Positions 28,405 through 38,298 of a DNA stretch of 64,000 nucleotides are shown here, in pieces (position 1 is the stretch's first letter; the number at the start of each line of letters is the position of its first letter). The notes beneath the pieces were generated by a model. That model was not told the origin of the DNA. It ran no database searches and worked only from the letters and a program-made list of their open reading frames with translations. The stretch covers positions 26,683 to 90,682 of the forward strand of contig NZ_MDEC01000021.1 of NCBI RefSeq assembly GCF_002939785.1, read 5' to 3'. This stretch comes from Xanthomonas codiaei (GTDB lineage: Bacteria; Pseudomonadota; Gammaproteobacteria; Xanthomonadales; Xanthomonadaceae). Both the position numbers and the translations under genes were made by a program.

Positions 28405-29019
28405 ATGTCCATCGCGCCCCTGATCTCCGGGTTTCTCTCGGGTGCCGGCCTGATCGTGGCCATTGGCGCGCAGAATGCCTTCGTGCTGCGCCAGGGTGTG
28501 AAGCGTCGCCATGTCGCGCAGGTGGTCGCCCTGTGCGCCTTGGGCGACATCACGCTGATCCTGCTCGGCGTGGCCGGCATCGGTGTCCTGGTGCAACGCT
28601 ACAGCGGCTTGCTCGATGTCCTGCGCTTCGGTGGCGCCGGCTTCCTGCTGTTCTACAGCCTCCTGGCTGCCCGACGCGCCTGGCAGGGAACACCGGGGCT
28701 GTCGGAGAGCGGTCGCGATCAGACGGGTCTGGCGCGCGTCATGCTGACCTGCGCCGCCTTTACATTCTTGAATCCGCATGTCTACCTGGACACCATGGTG
28801 CTGCTGGGCAGCCTCTCCACCCGCTACCCCGGCCAGCTGCGGTGGATATTCGCCCTCGGCGCCTGCCTGGCCAGCGTCACCTGGTTCACCACGCTCGGAT
28901 TCGGCGCCCGCCTGCTGCAACCCATCTTCCGCAACCCCACCGCCTGGCGCGTGCTCGATGCACTGATCGCCCTGTTCATGGCCGGCCTTGGCGTTGCGCT
29001 GCTGGTGCGTCCGCTTTGA
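28405..29019 (+). CDS. argO: LysE/ArgO-type basic amino acid exporter
   Basis: A 204-residue inner-membrane protein with six predicted helices. The opening LISGFLSGAGLIVAIGAQNAFVLRQG is the LysE-family hallmark (GAQNAFVLRQG), and FLNPHVYLDTMVLLG is the second conserved block. It exports arginine and/or lysine. ATG 28405 is preferred over an in-frame ATG-proximal start at 28387. Regulation by the divergent ArgP-like protein is expected. Confidence 0.92.
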   Translation: MSIAPLISGFLSGAGLIVAIGAQNAFVLRQGVKRRHVAQVVALCALGDITLILLGVAGIGVLVQRYSGLLDVLRFGGAGFLLFYSLLAARRAWQGTPGLSESGRDQTGLARVMLTCAAFTFLNPHVYLDTMVLLGSLSTRYPGQLRWIFALGACLASVTWFTTLGFGARLLQPIFRNPTAWRVLDALIALFMAGLGVALLVRPL

Positions 29020-29141
29020 CTCAAGGGATGCATATCTGTCAACGGGAGTGTGCGGCCCAGATATTGAAGTCGAAGAGCGAACAGATCTCGCGCCTCGCAG
29101 CTAGGTCATTCCCCATCGGGGGTGGATCCGTCTGAATAGCA

Positions 29142-29714
29142 TCATTCGACGACTACCCCGCGCTTGATCAGGATCGAGTGGATCGCATGCGCATATTTAT
29201 CGCGCTCCGCGGGCGTCTCGGAATGATAGGCGCCTACGGCAGCCCAGGTATTGCCGTATTTGTTCGTCATCTCGCGCAGACGCCACGCGGCGACATACAC
29301 GCTGACGCACGGCTGCATCAACGCATCCCTGGAGATGCCGTAGCTGGAAAGGCGCCGCAGATGGATCGAATTGATCTGCATCTTTCCATAATCGATCGTG
29401 CCGTTGTTGTTGCGGTGGATCGCGTCGGCACGCCCACGGGATTCCTGCCACGCAATGGCGCGTAACACCCAGGGATTGACGTGTTGATAACCGGCGGCTT
29501 CTTCAAAACAGTCTGCGCGTGCGAGCGGCGCGGCGCATAACAACGCCACCGCAAGCCACACGCGTCGTCGAGGCGCGTCGGGATGGCGGGACTGGAGTGC
29601 GCACCATCGCTCGTCAACGCGAATGTCCCTGGAGAGCCTGGCCCAATGCCGTGGATGCCACATCTGTGTGCCGTGTGCAGATGCGCACGTGGTCGGCGTA
29701 TTGGTCTCTGCCAT
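29142..29714 (-). CDS. hpa2: Hpa2-like lytic transglycosylase at the left hrp border
   Basis: A lysozyme-like transglycosylase that opens peptidoglycan for type III apparatus assembly. The catalytic Glu lies in AIAWQESRGRAD and the SLT fold continues with GTIDYGKMQINS and TWAAVGAYHS. A signal peptide-like stretch VWLAVALLCAAPLARA precedes the domain. I set the start at ATG 29714, which has AGGTGA five bases upstream; a later GTG just before the signal-like stretch is a real alternative. An imperfect PIP box lies 126 bp upstream. The gene is divergent to hpa1. Confidence 0.85.
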   Translation of the reverse strand: MAETNTPTTCASAHGTQMWHPRHWARLSRDIRVDERWCALQSRHPDAPRRRVWLAVALLCAAPLARADCFEEAAGYQHVNPWVLRAIAWQESRGRADAIHRNNNGTIDYGKMQINSIHLRRLSSYGISRDALMQPCVSVYVAAWRLREMTNKYGNTWAAVGAYHSETPAERDKYAHAIHSILIKRGVVVE

Positions 29715-29802
29715 TTCTGTCACCTGGTCTTCGTTGATTCCAGCAACGCGGCGGAGTGGACACGCATCCTCGTTCGATCCAACTTCCCCGCGTCATCGCG
29801 CA

Positions 29803-29864
29803 AACATAACGTTGCTGTTCGCACTCCGATACGTTGTGTACGAAGCATCCATGAAATAAGCGAA
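29803..29864 (-). promoter_or_regulatory. Imperfect PIP box and -10 for hpa2
   Basis: Read on the minus strand: TTCGC (29864-29860), 15 bases, TTCGT (29844-29840), then 31 bases, then TATGTT (29808-29803). One base differs from the consensus second half-site. Confidence 0.72.
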
Positions 29865-29930
29865 ATCACCGCGTTCCGCGTTGCAATGCAGATTTTTTCC
29901 GGCATTTCCGGAGATCTCCATGCCCTCCCG

Positions 29931-29991
29931 TTCGCAAGCAAATGCGCGCTTTCGCGTCCTGACGGATGCATCGCCGTTGCCTCTTCTACCT
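29931..29991 (+). promoter_or_regulatory. Perfect PIP box and -10 for hpa1
   Basis: TTCGC at 29931-29935, 15 bases, TTCGC at 29951-29955, then 30 bases, then TACCTT at 29986-29991. This is a textbook HrpX-responsive promoter, 99 bp before the hpa1 start. Confidence 0.92.
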
Positions 29992-30090
29992 TGCGGGCGG
30001 GGCAGCGTAGCGTCCCCCGAGGTTAGCTTGCCGTTGCAGTTATCCGGCAATCGCAATGCACCCAGTCAACCACATGAGACGGGAATCACC

Positions 30091-30483
30091 ATGGACTCAT
30101 CTATCGGAACCAACTTTTCGAACTTCAGCAATCTTCATACGATGGGCATCGGGCCCCAGCGAACTCAGGACTCCGGTCAGCACGCATCCTCGGCTGGCTC
30201 CGAGCAGCAGCTGGATCAATTGCTTGCCATGTTCATCATGATGATGCTCCAGCAGAGCCAGGGCAGCGATGCGAATCAGGAGTGCGGAGACGACCAGCCA
30301 CAGGATGGTCAGCAGGGCCTGAGTCCGTTGACGCTGATGCTGATGCAGATCGTGATGCAGCTGATGCAGAACCAGGGCGCCGGCGGCATGGGCGGTGGCG
30401 GTTCGTTTGGCAGCAGCCTGGGCGGAAACGATCTGGGTGGCGGTTTCAATCCCAACCTGTCGGGCATTTCTGGCCAGGCCTGA
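30091..30483 (+). CDS. hpa1: Hpa1 harpin
   Basis: A 130-residue secreted harpin, heat-stable and acidic, that aids effector translocation and can elicit plant responses. It starts MDSSIGTNFSNFSNLHTMG. A first coiled-coil region carries QLDQLLAMFIMMMLQQ and a second LTLMLMQIVMQLMQNQG, followed by a Gly-rich tail (GGMGGGGSFGSS). It has one Cys (ECGDD), as is typical of Hpa1. It is a single-gene transcript with its own PIP box and a 14-bp stem terminator. Confidence 0.96.
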   Translation: MDSSIGTNFSNFSNLHTMGIGPQRTQDSGQHASSAGSEQQLDQLLAMFIMMMLQQSQGSDANQECGDDQPQDGQQGLSPLTLMLMQIVMQLMQNQGAGGMGGGGSFGSSLGGNDLGGGFNPNLSGISGQA

Positions 30484-30492
30484 TGGGCACTG

Positions 30493-30527
30493 CGTGCAGG
30501 CTGCCGACCCGCGCGGCAGCCTGCACG
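30493..30527. terminator. Convergent terminator between hpa1 and hrcC
   Basis: A perfect 14-bp stem, CGTGCAGGCTGCCG / CGGCAGCCTGCACG, around a 7-base loop, 9 bp after the hpa1 stop and 35 bp before the hrcC stop on the other strand. No long T run follows in either direction. Confidence 0.7.
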
Positions 30528-30561
30528 TTCCAACAGCATTGACAGCCCCTTGAGACGCTGC

Positions 30562-32385
30562 TCAGGGAGAGACGATATGCGGGGTCAGCAGGAACAACCG
30601 CTGCAGCCGCGACCCGCTCTGCTGTCGATGCTTGAATAGATTGCCGACCAGTGGAATCTTGGACAGCCCGGGCACCTTGTTCAGATCGGTCTGGTCGCTA
30701 TCGGAAGCATAACCGGCGATCAGCAGGCTCTGCCCCTCGTTGACGAACGCCTGCGTAGTGATCTCGCTGGAGGTAATGACGGGAATGCCATCGACGGTAT
30801 TGGCGCCCAACTGTCCGTCTTCGATCCGCACATCCAGGCGCATCTGTCCGTTGGTCGAGCCCGGCACCACGCTCGGCAGAACGCGTAGCGACACACCGGC
30901 GGACAGGTTGTAGAGGTCGGCGGATGCATAGCCGCTGACACGCACGAATGCCTGCTGCTTGTGATCCATCACCGCTTCCACGTTGTCCAGCGTCGCCACC
31001 TGCGGGGTGGAGACGATCTTGGCCTTGTTGGTCTGCTCCAGCGCCGACACGCGCGTCATCAGATAACGTCCCGCATCTCCCAGGACCGCCGTCAGGGTGC
31101 CGCCCAACGGAGCCGTGGCGCCTGCCGCGGCCGCGCCGCTCAAACTTCCATCATAGCCAAGCTGACCGCCCCGCCCGTCGCCGGTCTGCACATCGACACG
31201 TCGACTGTGGAAACGCCAGTCCACGCCGAGATCCTGCATGGCGCCATCGCGGATTTCGATGATAGTGGCGTCGATCTGCAGCAGCTTGGGACGGTTGTCG
31301 AGCTGCTGGATCAACGCACCATAGGCGGCCATCCGCTCCGGGCGGTCGCGAATCAGAATCGCGTTGCTGCGCGGGTCGGCTTCGATCACCGGCGCATCGG
31401 ACGCCAACTCGCCGTTGCCGCCTGCATCCACAGCCAAGGGCGTGTCGCGTCTGGCCTGACTCAGCTCTGGCCACACACTGGCCGGCGCATTGGCGCCGGT
31501 GCCCGGCAGCGGCGGGCTGACCGGCACCCGATCGGACGGCGAGCCGCCGCCGAACCACGAGGCCGGCAAGCCGAGGATGCCGCTATTACCGTTGCCTCCG
31601 CCAGCCTGGCCCTGAGCACTGTTACCGAAAGTATTGGACGAGCTACCGCCGATCGGTTGTACCCGCCCGAAATTGGCGCCCGGCCCGGGCAGCGCTGCGG
31701 TTGATGCGCCACGCACGCCGTAGATGCTGCGCAACAGACTGGCCATGCCCGGCACCTGGACGTCCTGGCCAGCGATGCGGGTGCTGTGATCGGCGGCCTG
31801 CGCATAATGCAGCTGAAACACCTGCACTTCGGTGGCGTCGCGTTGGCGTGCGCCCTGCTCGACCTGCTTTGCGATCGCGGTGACGGTATCCACGTAACCC
31901 GGTGGGCCGGACACCACCGCCACGTGCGCGGCCTCGTCATAGCGAACGGGGAAGCGCGGATCGTCCAGCCGCATGCGCGCGAGCGCATCGCGCAGTGCAC
32001 TCGTCGAGGCGGCACCCAGATTCAGGGTCGCACTCTTGGTTTCGTTGGCACCCCAGATCCTCAGTACGGCGCCGTCGTAATACCAGACGAAGCCGAACGT
32101 CGCAGACAAATCGTCGAGGAACTTCTGTGGGCTGGCCTCGAACTTGCCACTGAGCGTGCCGGTCACTTCCGGTGAAATCCAGGTGGTAATGGATTGGCTG
32201 GCGGACAGGTCGCGCAGCACTTCCTTGAGATCCTTGTGGTCGGCGACGTACTTGAAGCTGCGCGAATGCCACGGCACCTGCGCGGCATTGGCATGCGGCG
32301 GCAGCAACGGCAGCAGGCTGAGCAACAACGCGGCGGCCAATGGCGCGCGTCGATGGCGGTGAACTGGAGGACAGGCAGATGCCAT
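30562..32385 (-). CDS. hrcC: HrcC outer-membrane secretin
   Basis: A 607-residue secretin that forms the outer-membrane ring of the type III apparatus. Signal peptide LAAALLLSLLPLLPPHANA is followed by N-domains (residues ~40-230), a long Gly/Ser/Pro-rich linker, and the secretin domain from ~380 with LLQIDATIIEIRDGAMQDLGV and a C-terminal PGLSKIPLVGNLF block. The AGAGGGAA site before ATG 32385 fixes the start. hrcC lies 176 bp after hrcT in the same direction; no separate PIP box is visible in the gap. Confidence 0.97.
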   Translation of the reverse strand: MASACPPVHRHRRAPLAAALLLSLLPLLPPHANAAQVPWHSRSFKYVADHKDLKEVLRDLSASQSITTWISPEVTGTLSGKFEASPQKFLDDLSATFGFVWYYDGAVLRIWGANETKSATLNLGAASTSALRDALARMRLDDPRFPVRYDEAAHVAVVSGPPGYVDTVTAIAKQVEQGARQRDATEVQVFQLHYAQAADHSTRIAGQDVQVPGMASLLRSIYGVRGASTAALPGPGANFGRVQPIGGSSSNTFGNSAQGQAGGGNGNSGILGLPASWFGGGSPSDRVPVSPPLPGTGANAPASVWPELSQARRDTPLAVDAGGNGELASDAPVIEADPRSNAILIRDRPERMAAYGALIQQLDNRPKLLQIDATIIEIRDGAMQDLGVDWRFHSRRVDVQTGDGRGGQLGYDGSLSGAAAAGATAPLGGTLTAVLGDAGRYLMTRVSALEQTNKAKIVSTPQVATLDNVEAVMDHKQQAFVRVSGYASADLYNLSAGVSLRVLPSVVPGSTNGQMRLDVRIEDGQLGANTVDGIPVITSSEITTQAFVNEGQSLLIAGYASDSDQTDLNKVPGLSKIPLVGNLFKHRQQSGSRLQRLFLLTPHIVSP

Positions 32386-32561
32386 GGCGTTCCCTCTGCA
32401 AAGCAAATGAAAGATGTCAACGGAGTGGCGCCCGGCAGGCAGGCGCCAGCCGGGAGTTGCGTGCCGCGTGCAGCCGGCCTGCAGACACGGCGTCGGGCAC
32501 CGCATCGCTGGCGCGTGCGGTCAGTGTAGGCAGCGCACGGCAGTGGATGTCTCAACAATCA

Positions 32562-33392
32562 TCAATTCGCCGCACCCCCTTTTCCGCCGATGTTGGCGGC
32601 ATCGTGCAACTGCTGCTGGAAGTGGAGGAAGCCGAGTGCATCGCCGGACTGCGTAATGAACACGCTGGTCAGCAATGCGAGCAGCAGCAATGCCAGCACT
32701 CCACGGATGGGCTGACTCAGGTTCGATGGCTCCAGCTTTTCGGCAGCGCGGGCTACAAAACCGATGGCCAGATCCACCAGTACCAGCACCAACATCAAAG
32801 GTGCGGCCAGTTTGACGATGGCGGCCATCATGCCGTCTGTCTGCTGGATGACGAAGGACTCGACGACCGCGCCCATATCCGGCGTGAGCTGGCTCAGCGG
32901 CCACCAGCGAAACGATTCGAACAGCGCACCGAGCAGCATCAGCATGCCGCCCAGCGCGTAGAAGGACACGATCGCCAGCTGCATCAACACCGTGGACACC
33001 GGCGTGCTCTGCTCACCGCTCAACGGGTTGGTCATCTGCACGTTGTTGTAGCCGGACACATCGTCGATGAGCAGGCCCACGCTCTCGGCAACCCAGAACA
33101 CCGTGGATGCGGCAAAGCCGATCAGCAGGCCGATGAATGCTTCCTTGAATACCAGCCCCACCAGGCCGGTCGCTGCGATCCTTGCCAGTGCATCGGCCGG
33201 TTGCCCGTAGGCAATGAACGAACTCAGCACATAGATCACGCCATTGCGCGCGATTCCGGGAAGGCTGTCCTGTGCCGTGGCTGGCAGCACGAAGAACATC
33301 ACGAACACGCGCACCCCGCACAGTGCCAGCAGGGTCAGCAGCGACACGCCCTGGGATGACAGCGCCAGCAGCGCGTTGGCGGTGTCGTTCAT
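32562..33392 (-). CDS. hrcT: HrcT inner-membrane export apparatus protein
   Basis: A 276-residue protein of the SctT/FliR family, part of the inner-membrane export gate. It has six predicted helices, for example LLTLLALCGVRVFVMFFVLP and VFKEAFIGLLIGFAASTVFW, and the family block ISGYNNVQM-like DDVSGYNNVQMTNPLSG. The ATG overlaps the hrpB7 stop by 4 bp. It is the last gene of the hrpB operon. Confidence 0.96.
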   Translation of the reverse strand: MNDTANALLALSSQGVSLLTLLALCGVRVFVMFFVLPATAQDSLPGIARNGVIYVLSSFIAYGQPADALARIAATGLVGLVFKEAFIGLLIGFAASTVFWVAESVGLLIDDVSGYNNVQMTNPLSGEQSTPVSTVLMQLAIVSFYALGGMLMLLGALFESFRWWPLSQLTPDMGAVVESFVIQQTDGMMAAIVKLAAPLMLVLVLVDLAIGFVARAAEKLEPSNLSQPIRGVLALLLLALLTSVFITQSGDALGFLHFQQQLHDAANIGGKGGAAN

Positions 33393-33898
33393 CGCCCCGC
33401 TCCACGCGCGGCGCGATGCAGACGCAGGCCGACCAACGCTTCGATCGCGTCTTCCTCCTCGGCCGCTTCGCGTTGGGCGTGCCAGGCACGCTGCGCGCTG
33501 GCGGCTTTCTCCGCATACACCTGCGCCTGCGCCTGCAGCCTGCTCAGTGCCTGCTGCACCTCTGCGACCTTTTCGCGTTCACTCTGCAGCGCCTGCGTCG
33601 CTGCCACCAGCGCCTGCTCTGCGGTGCGGCAGCGCTCTTCCAGCACGGCGCGAAAGCGCTGGTGCTGCAGGATCGCCTCGATGCCGATCGGCTCACCGGC
33701 GCCGGCTCGGTCGGCCAACGTGGCATCGAACGCGGCCAGACGCGTGCTGCAGGCGCTGGCCTCCTGACTGCAACTGGCGCGCTCGCGTTCGCACTGCTCC
33801 AGTGCACGCCTGCAGTCGCTCAGACGCTCCTGCATCCGCTCATGACGGCGCGTCTTCAATTGCTGCAACCTCGCCCAGGTGCTGGCACGCTCACGCAT
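33389..33898 (-). CDS. hrpB7: HrpB7, SctO/FliJ-like stalk protein
   Basis: A 169-residue all-helical coiled-coil protein, rich in Arg, Glu, Gln and Ala. It begins [20 protein letters not shown] and has the size and position of the SctO/FliJ stalk that connects the ATPase to the export gate. It overlaps hrcN (8 bp) and hrcT (4 bp), so it is translationally coupled. The assignment rests on location and coiled-coil character. Confidence 0.9.
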   Translation of the reverse strand: MRERASTWARLQQLKTRRHERMQERLSDCRRALEQCERERASCSQEASACSTRLAAFDATLADRAGAGEPIGIEAILQHQRFRAVLEERCRTAEQALVAATQALQSEREKVAEVQQALSRLQAQAQVYAEKAASAQRAWHAQREAAEEEDAIEALVGLRLHRAARGAGR

Positions 33899-35219
33899 CG
33901 TCGATCACGCCGGCAAGCTGCTCCAGGGTGGTGTCGTAGTCGCTGAGCTGGTCGGTGGGCTGGCTGAGGAAGTCGCGAATCGCATCGATCCTGGCGACCG
34001 CCTCGTCGGCGACCGCGTCGCTGCCCTGGCGGTATTCGCCCACCTGCAGCAGGGTCTCCACTTCGTTGTACTTGGCCAGCAGACGCCGCAGCTGGCCGGC
34101 GTACTGGCGTTGCTCAGCAGACACGATCTGGCTCATCACCCGGCTCAGGCTCCCAAGCACATCGATGGCCGGGTATTGGTTTTTGGCGGCGATCTCGCGC
34201 GACAGGATCAGATGGCCATCCAGGATGCCGCGCACTTCTTCGGCGATCGGATCGCTGCCGGTGTCGTCCTCGGCCAGCACGGTGTAGAACGCGGTGATCG
34301 AGCCGGTCTCGCCCATGCCGGCACGTTCGAGCAGGCGTGGCAGCTCGGCAAACACCGACGGCGGAAAGCCGCGACGTGTGGGGGGCTCGCCGGCGGCCAG
34401 GCCGATCTCGCGTTGGGCACGGGCAAAGCGCGTCAGCGAGTCCATCATCAGCAGAACACGCAGGCCCTGATCGCGAAAATATTCGGCGATGGCGGTGCCG
34501 ACATAGGCGGCCTTGGCGCGCTCGATGGAGGAGCGGTCGGAGGTGGCGCACACCACCACGCTGCGCGCCAGACCGTCCTGGCCAAGAATCATCTCGATAA
34601 ACTCGCGCACTTCGCGTCCGCGCTCGCCGATCAGCACGATCACGTTGACATCGCACTGCGTGCCGCGCGCGAACATCCCCATCAGGGTGCTCTTACCGAC
34701 GCCGGCGGCGGCGAAAATACCCATGCGCTGGCCTTCGCCCAGCGTCATCAGGCCATCGACGATGCGCACCCCGGTCGGCATCGGGTGTTCGATCAGGCGC
34801 CGACGCATCGGGTCGGGCGCCTGCGCCTGGATCTGGACCCAACCGTCGCCAGCGACCGGTCCCTGGCCATCCGCCGGCTCACCCAAGCCGTCAAGCACAC
34901 GTCCCAGCAACGCCGATCCGACCGGCACCGCCAACGGACGCCCCAATCCGATCACGCGCGTCTCGCGCGACAAGCCCACCAGTTCGCCAAATGGCGCCAG
35001 CAGCGCGAGATCGCGGCTGAAGCCCACCACCTCGGCGCGCTGCAACAGCATGCCATCGCGCTGGCGTAACTCGCACACCTCGCCCAGGCTGACCTGTACC
35101 CCGGCAACCTTGAGCATGGTGCCGATCACCTCGACCACCTTGCCGTAGCGACGACCGAAGACCAGCGCAGCCAGTTCGCGCTCGAGCGTTGCCTCCAGCA
35201 CCGGCAACTCAGCAGTCAT
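33891..35219 (-). CDS. hrcN: HrcN type III secretion ATPase
   Basis: A 442-residue hexameric ATPase that unfolds effectors and drives early export. Walker A is AAGVGKST at residues 171-178, Walker B is in [12 protein letters not shown], and the F1-beta-like motif is [21 protein letters not shown]. The start ATG 35219 overlaps the hrcL stop by 4 bp. Length and motifs match other Xanthomonas HrcN. Confidence 0.98.
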   Translation of the reverse strand: MTAELPVLEATLERELAALVFGRRYGKVVEVIGTMLKVAGVQVSLGEVCELRQRDGMLLQRAEVVGFSRDLALLAPFGELVGLSRETRVIGLGRPLAVPVGSALLGRVLDGLGEPADGQGPVAGDGWVQIQAQAPDPMRRRLIEHPMPTGVRIVDGLMTLGEGQRMGIFAAAGVGKSTLMGMFARGTQCDVNVIVLIGERGREVREFIEMILGQDGLARSVVVCATSDRSSIERAKAAYVGTAIAEYFRDQGLRVLLMMDSLTRFARAQREIGLAAGEPPTRRGFPPSVFAELPRLLERAGMGETGSITAFYTVLAEDDTGSDPIAEEVRGILDGHLILSREIAAKNQYPAIDVLGSLSRVMSQIVSAEQRQYAGQLRRLLAKYNEVETLLQVGEYRQGSDAVADEAVARIDAIRDFLSQPTDQLSDYDTTLEQLAGVIDDA

Positions 35220-35911
35220 CCAGCCCCCCCCTGTGGCGCGGCCAGGACGCGGTGAATCACACGCTGGATACTGCGGAGCTGATCGCGCAGATCCGCTTCG
35301 AACACGCCGGTATCCCATTCGCACACGCATGCGCCCAGGGCCACACGCGCGTCGCCGCACACCTCCACCGGCATGGGCCAGCCGGCGGCCGCCGCGGCCG
35401 CGTCGAAGGCGCGACGCGCGTCGTCCAGTGCATCCGGATGCACGCTCACCCGCAAGGCCTTGGCCTCGTCCAGGGCACCGTCCAGCGCGTGGGCGGCGCG
35501 TGCGTACAGCGCAGCGGGGTCGTGCCCGTGGAGAACCTGTGCGCAGGCATGCGCGACGACCCCGGCCAGGCGCTCGCGTGCGCGCCGTGCGGCGTCCACG
35601 GCCGCGAAGGCATGCCGCACACCACGCTCGTTCCACTCATCGAGCTGACGGCGCAATCCGGCGGCATAGCCCAGCCGTGCGCTGCGCTCGGCTTTGTCCC
35701 GGGCATCGTCGAGGATCGCCTCGGCCTGTTGCTGGGCATCGTCGATCAGCGCCTGCGCACGTGCCTGGGCGTCGGCCAGCGTCTGCGCGCAACGCGCATG
35801 CACTTGCGCGGTCGCTGCGTCCAGTTCCAGCACACAGGCCAAGGCCTCGCGCGGGATGACATCGCAGTCCAGGCCGATCGCCTCCGGGATGGACCTCAGC
35901 CACAGATGCAT
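35216..35911 (-). CDS. hrcL: HrcL (HrpB5) ATPase-associated stator protein
   Basis: A 231-residue protein of the SctL/FliH family that binds and regulates the HrcN ATPase. The start [20 protein letters not shown] is followed by a long Ala/Gln/Asp coiled coil ([18 protein letters not shown]) and a C-terminal globular part with [14 protein letters not shown] segments. It overlaps hrpB4 by 16 bp and hrcN by 4 bp. Confidence 0.94.
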   Translation of the reverse strand: MHLWLRSIPEAIGLDCDVIPREALACVLELDAATAQVHARCAQTLADAQARAQALIDDAQQQAEAILDDARDKAERSARLGYAAGLRRQLDEWNERGVRHAFAAVDAARRARERLAGVVAHACAQVLHGHDPAALYARAAHALDGALDEAKALRVSVHPDALDDARRAFDAAAAAAGWPMPVEVCGDARVALGACVCEWDTGVFEADLRDQLRSIQRVIHRVLAAPQGGAG

Positions 35912-36525
35912 GGCAGCTCCGGCAACAGGGTGGGCAGCGCCTGCAGGAATGCATCGCTCTCGCCATCTGCAGCGACGGGCGCCACCTGGACGGCGCCCAA
36001 CGGCAAGGACAGCGCTATCACCTTGGCGATGCAGGGGTCGGACCAGGCGCCATCGGCTGCCAACCGACGCCAACCATCGCCGACCCATGCCGCCTGGTCG
36101 GCGTCGCGCGGCAACAGCGGCACTATCGTGCCGCTGGCCGCGCGATGGCGCACATGCTCAAGCACCGCCGGCCCCAGGCACTGCTCGAACCAGCTCAGGT
36201 GCTCGCGCTCGATGCAGCGGCGCAGCGCCAGTACGCGCGAAAACAACGCGCGGCTCATCAACACCTTGGCGAGCAGGTCGGGCGCCAGCATGACCAGTCG
36301 GTTGGCCAGTGGCTGCAGCGCAGAGACCTGCATGCTCGAGCATCCCGACCAGGCCTGGATCACGCGCGCACGATGCTGCGCAGGCGCGCGTTCCCAGCTC
36401 ACCGCACTGACCGGGCCCAGCCAGTAGGCCACCCTGTCTGCATCCAGCGATTGCGCCAGGGCGGACATGGTCGCCGTCCATTGCTGCAGCCACAGTGCCG
36501 CGTTGTCGATCCGTGCCTCGTCCAT
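35896..36525 (-). CDS. hrpB4: HrpB4, SctK-like cytoplasmic component
   Basis: A 209-residue protein starting MDEARIDNAALWLQQWTATM. It carries the Leu/Arg-rich helical pattern of the SctK family, with LALRRCIEREHLSWFEQCLG near residue 105. It is needed for the type III apparatus in Xanthomonas and sits between hrcJ and hrcL, as in other clusters. Its precise role is thought to be a link to the sorting platform. Confidence 0.93.
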   Translation of the reverse strand: MDEARIDNAALWLQQWTATMSALAQSLDADRVAYWLGPVSAVSWERAPAQHRARVIQAWSGCSSMQVSALQPLANRLVMLAPDLLAKVLMSRALFSRVLALRRCIEREHLSWFEQCLGPAVLEHVRHRAASGTIVPLLPRDADQAAWVGDGWRRLAADGAWSDPCIAKVIALSLPLGAVQVAPVAADGESDAFLQALPTLLPELPCICG

Positions 36526-36534
36526 CGGCCAGCC

Positions 36535-37299
36535 TCACCCAGGGTGTTTCCTGGACAACGCGCGCAGGCGCTGCCAACCGCCCCAACGGCTTGCATCGGC
36601 GCTCGGCCACCAATACAGCGCTGCCGCGCCCATCGCCACGCACAGCGCCAGCGCGCATCCGGCCAGCCACGGCCACGGCCAAGTGCGCTGAGGCGCGGAC
36701 GCAGAGAACTGCGCATCGCTTTCGGCCCCGCCCGGCACCAAAGTCACGCTGACATTTTCGTATGTCAGCCCTTCCACGCTGTGCATCACCAGCGTCTTGA
36801 TGCTGGGCACCAGGCTGGTCAGATCGCTACCGACGCGAAACTTGATGAACACCGCAGCGCTGGAAGGTTTGACCGAGGTAGACAGCGGGTCGTTGTTGGG
36901 AAGCACGATCTGCACATCGGCCGTGATCACGCCATCGATATTGGACAAGGTCTGCGACAGCTGCTGCGACACCCCGTAGATGAAACGCACGCGTTCTTCG
37001 GTGGGCGTGGAGATCAGGCCGTCCTTCTTGAACATCTCGCCAAGATTCGCATGTCGTTCCCGCGGCATGCCATGCGCGCGCAGCACCTGCAACGCATAAG
37101 CCACCTGGTCGTGCGGCGCGTTGATCGCCCAGGTCTTGCCGTCGTCGGGCGTGAGCTTTTCCGCATCCACACCGGCGGTCAGCAGCACGGCGAGCATGTC
37201 GTTGGCGTCGTTCTCGGTCAGCCCGGCATAGAGCTGCTGACTGCAGCCAGACAGCAGCAGTGCGAAGAGCAACACCAGCAGATATCCGAGCTTTCGCAT
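36535..37299 (-). CDS. hrcJ: HrcJ inner-membrane ring lipoprotein
   Basis: A 254-residue SctJ/FliF-type protein forming the inner ring of the basal body. The lipobox LLLSGCSQQ places the acylated Cys at residue 19. The YscJ domain carries [20 protein letters not shown] and [18 protein letters not shown]-terminal helix ([20 protein letters not shown]) anchors it. It starts 2 bp after the hrpB2 stop and lies 9 bp before hrpB4. Confidence 0.97.
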   Translation of the reverse strand: MRKLGYLLVLLFALLLSGCSQQLYAGLTENDANDMLAVLLTAGVDAEKLTPDDGKTWAINAPHDQVAYALQVLRAHGMPRERHANLGEMFKKDGLISTPTEERVRFIYGVSQQLSQTLSNIDGVITADVQIVLPNNDPLSTSVKPSSAAVFIKFRVGSDLTSLVPSIKTLVMHSVEGLTYENVSVTLVPGGAESDAQFSASAPQRTWPWPWLAGCALALCVAMGAAALYWWPSADASRWGGWQRLRALSRKHPG

Positions 37300-37300
37300 G

Positions 37301-37693
37301 CTACTGGTTCTTGAACAGCGTCTGCACGGCGTTCTTGCCCGACTGCGCCACGCCGACGCTGACATTGAGGTTGAAGCCGACCATGGTCAGCTCATGCATC
37401 AGCTTCATTTGTTGCGAGACCATTTCCTGCAGGCCCATGGTTGGCGCCTGTGTGCTGAAGGCATCGATATGCTCGGCGATGGTGCGCACGCCATCGTTCT
37501 GCACGTCGACCATCCGGCTCACCATGCTGGGCTCTCCCACGCGCTGCACGGCAGGCGGCATCGGGCTGGAGGACTGCATCAGCGCCTGGAATCGGTTGAC
37601 GAGCGCCTGGCTCGGCGCTGCCGTCGGCGATATCACGGACGTGGACAGGCCGGAACTGGCAGGGATCGGTGCAACAGGAGGGATGAGCGTCAT
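37301..37693 (-). CDS. hrpB2: HrpB2, inner-rod (SctI-like) protein
   Basis: A 130-residue early secreted protein required for pilus formation. It has a Pro/Ser-rich N-terminus ([15 protein letters not shown]), a helical centre, and the C-terminus [20 protein letters not shown], which is typical of rod proteins of the SctI family. In Xanthomonas the switch from HrpB2 to late substrates is set by HpaC/HpaP, also encoded here. Confidence 0.95.
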   Translation of the reverse strand: MTLIPPVAPIPASSGLSTSVISPTAAPSQALVNRFQALMQSSSPMPPAVQRVGEPSMVSRMVDVQNDGVRTIAEHIDAFSTQAPTMGLQEMVSQQMKLMHELTMVGFNLNVSVGVAQSGKNAVQTLFKNQ

Positions 37694-37724
37694 GGCATGT
37701 TCCGCAGGCTGGGGGAGGTTCGGA

Positions 37725-38180
37725 TCAGGCGCGCAGATACTGCGCGCTGGGAACTTCCATCGGCGCGGTGGATTCGGTCACCGATGCCGGCTGCATGGGC
37801 GCCGGCGTGTAGCGTCCTGACAGCGCCTTGACCAGGCCAACCGCATCGGCATCGGCGTCCTCTTCGATCAGGCTGTCTGCAATGCCATGCCACGAGGGGT
37901 CGCCCACTGCAAACAGGCAGCACGCATACAAGGCCTTGCACAACGGCCTGGAGCCGGCATCGGCCTCCAGCTCGCGCAGCAGGCGCGCACCCTCGAGATA
38001 GCTGCCGCGCTTGATTGCGATCCAGGCATCGAAGGTATCCAGCGCCTTCAGCTCCGGCCGCAGCACCCGCACGGCGGCCAGCACCGCTGCGGCCTCTTCG
38101 ATTTTCTCGTGCGTCAGCCCCACCGTGATCAGTTCGATCAGCCCAGTCACGACCGACCCGGGACATTTGGTCTTTTCCAT
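37725..38180 (-). CDS. hrpB1: HrpB1, first gene of the hrpB operon
   Basis: A 151-residue protein from ATG 38180 with a GAGGTG site. It starts MEKTKCPGSVVTGLIELIT, followed by TPR-like helices (RPELKALDTFDAWIAIKRG; LCKALYACCLFAVGDPSW). The HrpB1/HrpK family is reported to be periplasmic and to bind peptidoglycan and HrcC. A perfect PIP box lies 80 bp upstream. Confidence 0.96.
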   Translation of the reverse strand: MEKTKCPGSVVTGLIELITVGLTHEKIEEAAAVLAAVRVLRPELKALDTFDAWIAIKRGSYLEGARLLRELEADAGSRPLCKALYACCLFAVGDPSWHGIADSLIEEDADADAVGLVKALSGRYTPAPMQPASVTESTAPMEVPSAQYLRA

Positions 38181-38223
38181 ACCGCACCTCGTCATTCAAT
38201 GGCTGTGGACAGCATGCGTGCGT

Positions 38224-38284
38224 AACGTACGCATCGGCGCCAGCCATGACCTTTCAGAAGCGAATATCCGAATACCATCGCGAA
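38224..38284 (-). promoter_or_regulatory. Perfect PIP box and -10 for the hrpB operon
   Basis: On the minus strand: TTCGC (38284-38280), 15 bases, TTCGC (38264-38260), 30 bases, then TACGTT (38229-38224). Confidence 0.92.
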
Positions 38285-38298
38285 CAAACACAGCGTGC

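Larger units (their letters stand above)
29715..30090. other. Divergent hpa2-hpa1 control region
   Basis: This 376-bp stretch has no gene. It holds one PIP box per direction (29840-29864 leftward, 29931-29955 rightward), each followed by a YANNNT element at the spacing expected for HrpX-activated promoters. Confidence 0.8.
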
